Assembly: GCA_002633005.1 (NCBI GenBank)
Contig: NMRA01000556.1
Coordinates: forward strand, 77,945 to 133,189
Source of the DNA: Phoronis australis
Taxonomy: Eukaryota; Phoronida; Phoronidae
Reading direction: 5' to 3'
Length of the DNA: 55,245 nt
Shown here: one piece after another, positions 48,901 to 55,245 of the stretch
How the letters are laid out: every line of letters begins with the position of its first letter
How positions within the stretch are numbered: the stretch's first letter is position 1
The notes under the pieces: model-generated
The model's input: the letters and a program-made list of their open reading frames with translations, nothing else
The model's database searches: none
Told to the model about the DNA's origin: nothing
Made by a program: the position numbers and the translations under genes

Positions 48901-51900
48901 CTGAACACTCTATCAGCTTCAGAAGCTTCAACTCCACGTTGAATACGGCACATTTAATCCATGCGTACTCGTAGTCTGAAAAGAAAGTGAAAACCCTACG
49001 GGCTCTAGTGAAGCTTAACACCAGCAATGGATGAGTCCGACAAACGCAGTCAACCCACCCCCCCACACGTTTGCTTTTTCGACGGTCCCACAAACGCGAA
49101 ACCTATATAGCGAAAGTCTTTAACCAGCGTGAAACAGCGAAGCAACGTAGGATCTACTATGTTGGACCGCCTATCACAAACACCAGGAAGAGATCTCTTC
49201 CTGCAAACACTGGGTTTGTTGCGTGATCGGGTATTGTTCAGATGTGTTAGAATCTGACTGTGATACATACTATTTCCTTGACAAGACAAAAAGGCGCTAT
49301 TACCAGGTTAAGTTATTACGCCAATAAGAAAAATATGCACCAATGAGACGTACTGCACTCTACGAATGAAAATGTAATCAAGACCGGTACGATACTTAGG
49401 GCACAACGAGTGTTTACTAAATGGTAATGTATATAAGAAGACAACTAAAGGCCTTTGTGAGACATTGATTCAACATCTCATCAAACTTACCTGGGTCTGG
49501 AGAACCAACTTCAAATGTCCCGTCGGCTGCATACGCTGCTACCCAGATATCAGCAATGTTATGTCTTTCCTCTACAGAAAATTCAGTAGCAGTCAATCCA
49601 CAGGTCACGTAAGTACTAAATTAAGTCAAATAGTCTGCTGTACTCTTCCATGTTTAGCTATCCAAAACGAAAAAAAAAATAGGTCTTTTACTTTCATAAA
49701 ATAGATCTTATCAGTAACATTCCTTACCATTTTCGTTACCAGCTTGAGTCACAGACAATGCGTACAATCGCCATTTTCGAATTCGTAAATTTGTGGTTGG
49801 TAATCCCCAGTAAGACGGTCCTAGCTAGATTACACAGCAAAACGTAAATCTCGCGACATTTACCCACAGTACTGCAATGTCTATGAAGAAGTTCCCCAGA
49901 CTCGTTCTCGCACCATTGGGAATTCTCGAGTTATTCGTTGATGCCTTTCTTTTTAATTTTTTCTCAATTCATGCATTAGCTGTATTCGATCTTTCAATGA
50001 CAGTGTACTGCATTTTTGGCTGTGCTGTCGGCTGCAATCCCAGAATCCACACAACAAGTGTAAAGCGAGGTCAGTGCAACAAGGCGTTTTCCTTACCTCC
50101 ATCAAAGGAGATTTCGATGCGGGACAGTCCTACTAAGACTATGTAGGAACCTAGAAAAATGTCCACTTTTGGCCAAAGTTTGGAACTTCGTACGTCAGAA
50201 ATGTTACATCGGATTCAACTGAAACATTCAGATACTATGTTTTATAAATTGTACTCCACAACATTGTTAAGACTTTTTCTATTTAAAGTGTTCCGCTTTT
50301 GCATGCGGGGCTATCAAACACAGAAACTTACGTGATTTTTTGCGAAGAAGAAATACTTTGTTTAAAATGAAAACGAAGCGATTATTTAGAAAAGTTGTGC
50401 TATAGTTATTTTGAGATTTATCTTGAAAAATTATATCATACGAAAAATGTTCATGTTGTTTTGTTATAAATATATCTTTCTTTTTGTTGAAATTTGCTAA
50501 AAAGAAGCTCACGAGGCTGAATAAATGGCAGATTGGTATTAACATCAAATTCTCCAGAATTCAGACATTCAGAAAATATATATTTGCTGAGATGAATTTT
50601 ACACTTGTGTCGATATTTGGCTAAATGTATAGATCTGGCGATAAGGTCCGAAGTGTTTTTGTAATCGCCGATTGTTTCGATGATCTAGTTGGTAACGAAA
50701 ATAGACTTTCACGGAAAATTATGAGACCGACTTTGTGAGAGTAATCGGCTTAAATTCACTTCAGCTAGCTAAATAGGATGAAATGCAGCTTTGACAATAG
50801 GAATGTTTAGGATGACGTCATTTTGACACATTGTGACGTTTTGGACCCTGCTCGACAGCATGACTATTCTTAAGTCCGGGCACAAATTGCGTCATTTACT
50901 GCTACGACACGTCATCACTAACACCCAAATAGTTCAATATATAACCCATTTTTGATACGACAGAGGAAGACGTTGTGAAAATCAGTTATAACATGACTAA
51001 TATGGCCCTGTTATATAAGACCAGGGCCCGGTCTCCAATCTTTTTACTCGAAATGGAACTCGAAATTAGGTTTGGCATTTTCTACTCTACTTTTGGGCGA
51101 ACTCAAGATAAGTGTCTATTATTCTATGCTCGAGTACACAATAGCTTACGTAGATAATTTATTGCCCTTAGTTCACAGTTTGTAAACCCAATATTAAAGC
51201 AATAAGTTCGAAGTTGAACTCGAAATTTCGAGTTTTTACTCGAGTTTGTAGCACGAATATAAGGGTCTTCAAGGGCAAACTTGAACAAGGAACTCCTATG
51301 CATAAATTACAATGTATTCGAGCGCAGTCTGATAACCAATTAGCTTAAGTTCGCACAAAAGGAGCAGAGAAATTGCCAAAAATAGTTTCGAGTTCGTTTC
51401 GAGTACAAAGATTAGAGACCCGGCCCTGGGATCCCTTATCTTACATGTACGTGAATTCGTCAAAGATCATGGTATAATATTACAATAAGCAATTTGAACA
51501 ATATTAATCTTCATAAATTAGAGTGAAAAACTCCTGATGTTACCGGGAAAGAGTATTAAAGCTGTCACTCTACTTGAAACCCGTGTATACTGTGGAGCTG
51601 CAAAGATACTGGAGGTATACTATTACCAATGAAACAAGGTTCCTTGTGTTCGCAAATATGGAAAATGTCATGAAATGCACATCAATATGACGGACAATAG
51701 GTGTTTTGAGACAAGTCTTAATCCCTTGCTGTAAAAAAGTCAGGGATGAACACGTTTCCCCGGGTTCCCATCAACCCTACGTAAATATAACGCTTGAAGT
51801 ATCATTTTACTCTTTAGAGACGCAGCCATGGCAGCCATATTATACATATCGGCAAGACCCTTCAGCGGACTCGGGAGCGCGCCTCCTTTTGTGTATTTAC

Positions 51901-53558
51901 AAAAGTCTTCAGCGTCGAAAAAGCCCATTTTAGCGTCAAGTAATTCAAGCTGATAACAGACGGACTCTTCTCCTGGTGCAGCTCTGGGAATGACACCGTA
52001 CGATGCCCTGCATGCGTCATCTGAAAGGCAGTGAAGCTAATGATGTAATTTCGAATGCTAATTGCGATGTGTTACAACGTTTACACGAAATGGGCGTGAT
52101 CACTTAACGTTCCTCCTTAACCTTTGCATCTCCCTGAGATCGCAAACCTGTCATTGGTTTTGATGTTTTGTGTTTTTCCGCAGGCACAACACACACAAAT
52201 GACATGTTTGTTTTTTCTGACCCGGATATGTAATGTCAGATATCTTATGCGCAGTCTGACTTTCGGCCATAACAATTACTGAACCTTCGTCACTGCCTGC
52301 GTCAATGCGGGTAACAAAGAAATTAATGGGACGTTATATTCAGGAGGTCGTCTTTTGTAGTTCACTAATTAATGGAAGTTTTTATAAACTGGATATTTGA
52401 ATGTTCTAAATTAGTCTGTGGCAAGCAAAACTCAGAAGACAAGATACAATAGGCAGAAAATAAAGAGCTTGAAGTCACTGATAATTTAAGCCAGGGCACG
52501 TGGAAGGGGCTGTTCACGCAAGTGCAGCATCGGAAGGGACAGCCGATAAGGAAGGCAGGGGTTAGTTATCTACATGTATGCTCTATGCGTCCTGGATATT
52601 CGTGTGGTCTTCCTTCTTGTTCTCAGTCCAAGTTCCATCTCACATACGAAAATAAATTTAGACACGGTTGTAAGACGGGTTTTAGTATCGTTTTAAAGGT
52701 TGACTCCACGGCGATGGAATTGGCCTCAAATTGCTCCTTTGTCAAAACAGAGATGATTTCACATAAGCGGATCCAGAAGTGGGGTCAAGGGCGTCCGACC
52801 CCCCTTTCCCTTGATTTTAGGGATATCAAATCTAGAATTTTCGAATTGTTAACTTGGACCCCCTATTTCAAAAAATATCTAACCCCCATTTAAAAAATCC
52901 TGGATCCGACCCTGTTTCAGGGCTGTGAAAGAGTTTCAAGTTTGTTATGACTAATACCCGGATGTACAAGATGGCTTGTAACGGCGTACCAAGAAATAAC
53001 GATCTCCCAAACCGTTTGTCATCTTACCACGTAACAAACTGGAGTCAAGCATCCGAAATCAGAAGTTTGTTTCTTGGACAGAATCCAGGTGTATAGCTGC
53101 CGTTTTAATATACATGTATTAATGAAAAAATGTTAGGTAAAAGATGTTTGTCTCCTGTGCGTATGTCTCAGTGCTAGTCATATTTAACGGGTACCAATCG
53201 ACAAGTGGTGTTACTCGTATGTAATGGTTTTGTGATAAAAATTTAACGAGATTCATGGGACGAAACTAGTTCGAAAATTGCCCGATATGCCATTCTTCGT
53301 CTCATAGATTTAATCACTGACTGAGCAACCGTTCATTTTGTCATATAAAATCAACAATCCAGCTCGGTGTATCCGCTTTTCTAAATTCAATTTAAATGTC
53401 ATTTCAAAACACGGTGACGTCTACTCTTGCAAAAGCTTTGCTTAAAAGTCATAAAATTTACGAACTCACCTTCAGTGAAACTAATCTGGATCTTAACCAA
53501 CACAACAAGTGTCCCCAGTACACCTGCAATAAACAATGCCACAAGTTGAGCATAAAAT
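36165..53558 (-). CDS. membrane receptor: C-type lectin + two TSP1 repeats + TM + acidic tail (whole gene, 5' incomplete)
   Basis: Seven exons join in frame, all at phase 1, giving at least 554 residues. Numbering from the first complete codon here: hydrophobic segment 4-21 (signal peptide or anchor), C-type lectin-like domain about 33-161, thrombospondin type 1 repeats about 168-219 and 224-277, transmembrane helix about 299-321, cytoplasmic tail 322-554 ending in a Glu/Asp stretch. Lectin cysteines are C33/C51, C70/C158 and C135/C150. EPN/QPD and WND calcium-sugar motifs are absent, so classic calcium-dependent sugar binding is unlikely. TSP1 repeats usually serve adhesion or matrix binding. 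I infer a cell-surface recognition or adhesion receptor; ligand unknown. I see no ITAM or ITIM in the tail. The start codon lies in an exon I could not find. One intron holds a LINE; others hold MITEs. Confidence 0.82.
37337..37519 (-). CDS. receptor exon F: thrombospondin type 1 repeat 2
   Basis: Acceptor GTACTGTAG, donor CACCG|GTAATG, phase 1 in and out (183 bases). It reads DGGWSDYKLISDCSTTCGHG then VERRYCNNPRPSNGGKDC.. and CTFQEGC: six cysteines (234, 238, 249, 261, 271, 277) and the typical (N/G)GGxxC turn. Only the first of the usual stacked tryptophans (W225) is kept. Confidence 0.94.
38396..38534. mobile_element. short MITE, family D
   Basis: Inverted ends GTTCAGTAGACGCTAGGA (left) and GTTCAGTAACGCTAGGTC (right, other strand), with a further CGCTAGGACCTA direct duplication on the left. 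The body (CACGTGTTCAAATTTAAAAT, GGCAATATCTCACG) matches 22003-22111. It lies in the receptor intron between exons E and F. Confidence 0.75.
40378..41015 (+). repeat. dispersed repeat family R copy with embedded minisatellite
   Basis: It opens GGAACATAGAAAAATGTCCA, then GACTGGATTCACATGAAACT; the 25-base minisatellite follows; it resumes with AACTTAAGTTGCACATAACG and ends GGCTTTCTACTTTCAGAAAC. It lies in the receptor intron between exons E and F. Confidence 0.7.
40466..40690. repeat. 25-base minisatellite, nine copies
   Basis: Exactly 225 bases of nine units AGCACTGTTTAACAAAATAC + TGGTA; the first unit has AGCAATG and one has TTTTAC. Near identity means recent amplification. Confidence 0.97.
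41262..41667. mobile_element. foldback element rich in CGAATCATGCATA-type units (F)
   Basis: The left half (41271-41470) has repeated (T/A)CGAATCATGCATACGAA units. The right half (41515-41660) contains the same sequence inverted (for example CCCATGAATCATGCACAC on the other strand). A GGTACC near each end (41271 and 41654) marks the inverted outer part. The open frame on the plus strand (NHAYE-type repeats) is a by-product. Confidence 0.65.
42161..42342. mobile_element. short foldback MITE (C) with 47-base arms
   Basis: GAACGCACTGATGCGCCGTG.. (42161-42207) is inverted as ..TACGGCGTATCAGCGCACTC (42296-42342), with about five mismatches in 47. The loop is made of ACGTAAAATGTAACA-type units. It has no coding capacity. 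Confidence 0.8.
42753..42920 (-). CDS. receptor exon E: thrombospondin type 1 repeat 1
   Basis: Acceptor TTGTTCCGCAG, donor TCCAG|GTACTC, phase 1 in and out (168 bases), a self-contained module. It starts SEKWNEWSECDSLCASGKRV and has six cysteines (175, 179, 190, 202, 214, 219) in TSP1 spacing. W169-x-x-W172 is a candidate C-mannosylation motif. Confidence 0.93.
43437..44354. mobile_element. foldback element of about 0.92 kb with 270-base arms (B)
   Basis: The left arm (about 43437-43711) and right arm (about 44083-44354) are inverted copies: GCAATGACCATCGCCTC, CGCCGGAAGCTTTTCGGCGA-like, CTATGCGCAAAAGGTATTTA and CAGTTCCCAAAATC occur in mirror order. Next to each tip is an internal palindrome around GCCTCTGTTGGCCC..AGAGGC. 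The loop (43712-44082) has no transposase. Arms differ at many positions, so the insertion is not recent. It lies between receptor exons D and E. Confidence 0.85.
44355..46970. other. intron stretch, nothing recognised
   Basis: This is AT-rich receptor intron D-E. Short open frames on either strand have no domain or splice support. Confidence 0.4.
46975..47110 (+). pseudogene. possible CUB-domain fragment on the opposite strand
   Basis: The plus strand has an open frame containing RYESWPLNQDYRNGVNQSCK and ILATPTGQPVRLLVSIEQV. The pattern 'P-x-x-Y....C-x-I-x-x-P-x-G-x-x-(V/I)-x-L' is how the first half of a CUB domain begins. An acceptor-like TTTAACAGCAG lies at about 46974 and a weak donor GGG|GTGAAT near 47112. 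The second half of a CUB domain was not found. It sits inside the receptor's intron, antisense. It could be an exon of a nested gene, a relic, or chance. Confidence 0.3.
47597..48840 (-). mobile_element. 5'-truncated non-LTR retrotransposon (LINE), reverse transcriptase part, decayed
   Basis: On the minus strand the frame reads DEQFGFRCERGTKDAIFCFN, FIDYSKAFGRVHHTK, GVRQGGVLSPYLFNIYAEYI and the catalytic box RYADDTALLA (YADD), the hallmark of LINE reverse transcriptases. A thumb/C-terminal part follows (FKYFGQSI, AFEMWIFR, then NFFGHTSRHNNIQKDILYG in another frame). At least three frameshifts (near 48785, 47925 and 47840) and lack of the endonuclease half show it is dead. The 3' end is a short (GAT)n-like tail (CGATGATGATGAGG) near 47610. 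It lies in the sense direction inside the receptor intron between exons D and E. Confidence 0.93.
48862..48975 (-). CDS. receptor exon D: end of the C-type lectin domain
   Basis: Acceptor CTTTTCAG, donor ACCAG|GTAAGT, phase 1 in and out (114 bases). Residues 128-164 include YAWIKCAVFN, LIECSEEVHVACQYFIPP. C135-C150 and C158 fit the closing cysteines of the fold ('C......C.....(V)AC(Q/E)'). The WND motif is replaced by LKL. A LINE fragment begins within about 80 bases of this exon's donor. Confidence 0.87.
49491..49571 (-). CDS. receptor exon C: middle of the C-type lectin domain
   Basis: Acceptor TTTTCTGTAG, donor CCCAG|GTAAGT, phase 1 in and out (81 bases). It encodes ERHNIADIWVAAYAADGTFE then VGSPDPG, matching the lectin 'i-W-v-g....dGtf.w.dGs' strand. 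The usual EPN/QPD sugar-binding triplet is not present. Confidence 0.85.
50155..50640 (+). repeat. dispersed repeat family R copy
   Basis: It opens TAGAAAAATGTCCACTTTTG, then CGGATTCAACTGAAACATTC, TGTTCCGCTTTTGCATGCGG, GGGCTATCAAACACAGAAAC and ends near ATTCAGAAAATATATATTTG. It lies in the receptor intron between exons B and C. Confidence 0.7.
51026..51424 (-). mobile_element. 399-base foldback MITE, family A, copy 2 (inverted relative to copy 1)
   Basis: Ends GCCCGGTCTCCAATCTTT and, inverted, GCCGGGTCTCTAATCTTT. By my count the length equals copy 1 (399 bases) and the sequence aligns with the reverse complement of copy 1 along its whole length with scattered substitutions. The flanking 5-mers are CCAGG and CCTGG, a target duplication with one change. 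It lies in the receptor intron between exons B and C. Confidence 0.9.
51811..52020 (-). CDS. receptor exon B: N-terminal half of the C-type lectin domain
   Basis: Acceptor TGCCTTTCAG, donor AAAGA|GTAAAA, phase 1 in and out (210 bases). It encodes residues 31-99: DACRASYG, then SVCYQLELL, AEDFCKYTKGGAL and a helix AAMAASLK. The 'CY..(x)..A..FC...GG.L' spacing is the start of a long-form C-type lectin domain (C33/C51 and first core cysteine C70). Confidence 0.85.
52762..52914. mobile_element. small non-autonomous DNA transposon relic (family H)
   Basis: CATAAGCGGATCCAGAAGTG at one end and CTGGATCCGACCCTG at the other are inverted, with a C/G-rich body like the copy at 33633. It lies in the receptor intron between exons A and B. 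Confidence 0.55.
53470..53558 (-). CDS. receptor exon A: hydrophobic N-terminal segment
   Basis: Read on the minus strand, the acceptor is ATGTTTCAG and the donor GAAG|GTGAGT. The open frame gives LVALFIAGVLGTLVVLV followed by KIQISFTE, a signal-peptide-like or type II anchor-like helix, ending at phase 1 so that it joins exon B in frame. The frame has no ATG before an upstream TAA, so the exon needs a partner to its right; no convincing one was found by 55,245. Confidence 0.6.
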
Positions 53559-53659
53559 CTGAAACATTTTAAACCAATTCTAGAAGCTCCACCAACTGTT
53601 AGGCCATTTGGCTGATGGCAACACCATGTTGTTTTGTTGTTTTAGTCGAAAACTATAAA

Positions 53660-53702
53660 GGTGACAATCTATAGTATTTGATTGTTGATTGTCACCACCA
53701 AT
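53660..53702. repeat. short inverted repeat
   Basis: GGTGACAATC and GATTGTCACC flank a 20-base spacer and could form a 10-bp stem. Confidence 0.7.
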
Positions 53703-53789
53703 TTCATTTAACTGACACCTGCTGGATAGGTTGGGCATTTTAAGTTTTGTATTTCATTTGAAGGCTACGGATGGCACACTGGCGCCATA

Positions 53790-54080
53790 AAGGGGGGGGG
53801 GGGGAGGNAATTGGGGGCAAAGTGCGATTGTATATGCACAGGCGGCTCGAAAGTTGCGAGCGGGGGCCGGGAACGTGGACCTCATCTTCCGAAAATCTCT
53901 GGACTAAAAAAAAAGAAAGGGGAACACGATTCCGCCGCGATATGGGGTCTTAGGCCCCCCCTTCATCCGCTACCGATCCTAGTTACTGGGCTCAATATTT
54001 TCTCATTCTGTTACTGTTTCATTTTACTTGCGGCAGTCAGGGCGGGGGCCTGGGCTCCCCTCTAAATCCGCCTATGTGGC
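53790..54080. other. low-quality or repeat-rich stretch with an N
   Basis: A run of Gs (53792-53804) is followed by an unresolved base at 53808. The right end (CTCTAAATCCGCCTATGTGG) resembles the outer end of family H, so an expanded or rearranged copy is possible. Confidence 0.45.
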
Positions 54081-55245
54081 ATTTGCTTATTTTAGAATCT
54101 GTTCTGAGTGAAAGATTGTCAGCTGTTGACCCCTTGGCCCTCGTTTTGTTCAACCGTGGCTTTTCTCAACCCTTTACTGCTTCCAAGCGAGAACCTGATT
54201 AAATTTAGCAGAGAAATCAGATACCTCTCAAAAACTTTGAATTTTGTAAAATTCTTACTGCTTGACACTCCCTTTTCATTGATTTTGGTAATGTGGAGAG
54301 TTTTGGCGGTCTGAATCCACTATCTATCAGTTCGTAGTAATCGCAATGCAAGCGCTAACTCTTGGATAAAAACTGCTGATTCGGCACATTTTTGCTCGTT
54401 TTTTTCCAAGTAGCCGGTTGCTCTTCCGGTAGTCGTAAACGATGGAAACTGACTTTGGAATCAGTTGAATAGACTTAGTACAAAGGTTCTGAAGACTTTG
54501 GTCCATTACACTATTCATATTTTCAGATTTTGTGCATCCTGTGGAAGAGACTGTTGGAGCTGATATGATTAGGCTTTTGAAGCCTAAAATCAGCATAAAC
54601 TGTGGAGTATTGGTAGCACTGAACAGTTAGGCTGTAGCTAGTGAGCATTTTCTAGAATTTAAATACGGGGCGTGTGTCAGGTTTTGCGGGTGGTTTGAGG
54701 AATTTGCTGAAACCAATTGCCAGGAAAGCGATCTACTTGCGTTTTTGAATGAGAAAAGCGGATTTTTAGCCGTGACCTACTTCCCATGCAAAACGGTGGC
54801 TGTCGTTTGCTTTCAACCCCTGTAGCCTGCTGACTGAGAAACCGGGTGCGATTTCAGGTGGCTGTCAAAAAGATCAAAATTGTCAAAAAAGTAGCTAGTA
54901 CGGGGGGGTATTATGACAATATTTTTAGAATCTAGAGAGAACGAACATTCTGAATCTGTAGTCAGACTTTTTCCAGCATTTCCAAGGAAGTGGTAAATTT
55001 GGGGAGAAAACTGTCAAAATTGGTGTTTTTGGTCCTATTTTTGTGTGCCGGTGTTTTTTCCCGATGTGAATTCATAGCCAATTAAAAATCTGTTAGTAGC
55101 ATAGTTAAGCTTCAGTTATCATGAGTAGCGCTTTTGAGTTGTGAACGTCAAAAAAAATTGTTGTTTTTTTCAGACTCTCTATAAGGACGTGAGATAAAAT
55201 TTCGTCTCCACTTGGGGGTGTTTCTGCAGCCAAAACCCTACAATA
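54081..55245. other. right flank, nothing recognised
   Basis: The missing 5' exon of the receptor gene could be here or beyond. No ATG-containing open stretch on the minus strand joined exon A with a matching phase and a good donor that I would defend. Confidence 0.35.

Overview
This window is animal nuclear DNA. Genes are split by GT..AG introns of about 0.2 to 8.5 kb, the non-coding DNA is AT-rich, and it is packed with small transposons, foldback elements, minisatellites and one decayed LINE. There are no operons, rRNA or tRNA genes that I could recognise. The exon style (runs of phase-1 modular exons, a C-type lectin plus thrombospondin-repeat receptor) and repeat content suggest a marine invertebrate, possibly a deuterostome such as a hemichordate, amphioxus or echinoderm. 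That placement is inference.

Layout. Positions 61-159 may be the last exon of a plus-strand gene lying mostly outside the window. From about 160 to 11,760 I see no convincing exon; it holds short repeats and one small DNA-transposon relic. From 11,764 to 30,685 on the plus strand lies a complete cytochrome P450 gene. I could assemble it as 12 coding exons whose splice phases all agree, giving 546 residues with the I-helix AGHETT, ExxR, PERF and heme-cysteine motifs intact. From 30,686 to 36,164 is the gap between two convergent genes, rich in repeats. From 53,558 down to 36,165 on the minus strand lies a second multi-exon gene. Seven exons, joined at phase 1 throughout, encode a membrane protein: hydrophobic N-terminal segment, C-type lectin domain, two thrombospondin type 1 repeats, a transmembrane helix and a cytoplasmic tail of about 230 residues ending in an acidic stretch. 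Its first exon was not found. From 53,560 to the end I found no gene.

The two genes show no functional link: one is a probable ER mono-oxygenase, the other a probable cell-surface adhesion or recognition receptor. The most unusual content is the repeat landscape: a 399-bp foldback MITE in two opposite copies (one in each gene), a longer foldback of about 0.92 kb, an element whose ends carry a CRE-plus-ETS-like sequence, a dispersed family of about 0.5 kb with at least seven copies, and exact-length minisatellites (15 x 30, 9 x 25, 6 x 16 bp). All exon joins are my reading by eye of splice sites and frame; no alignment was run.
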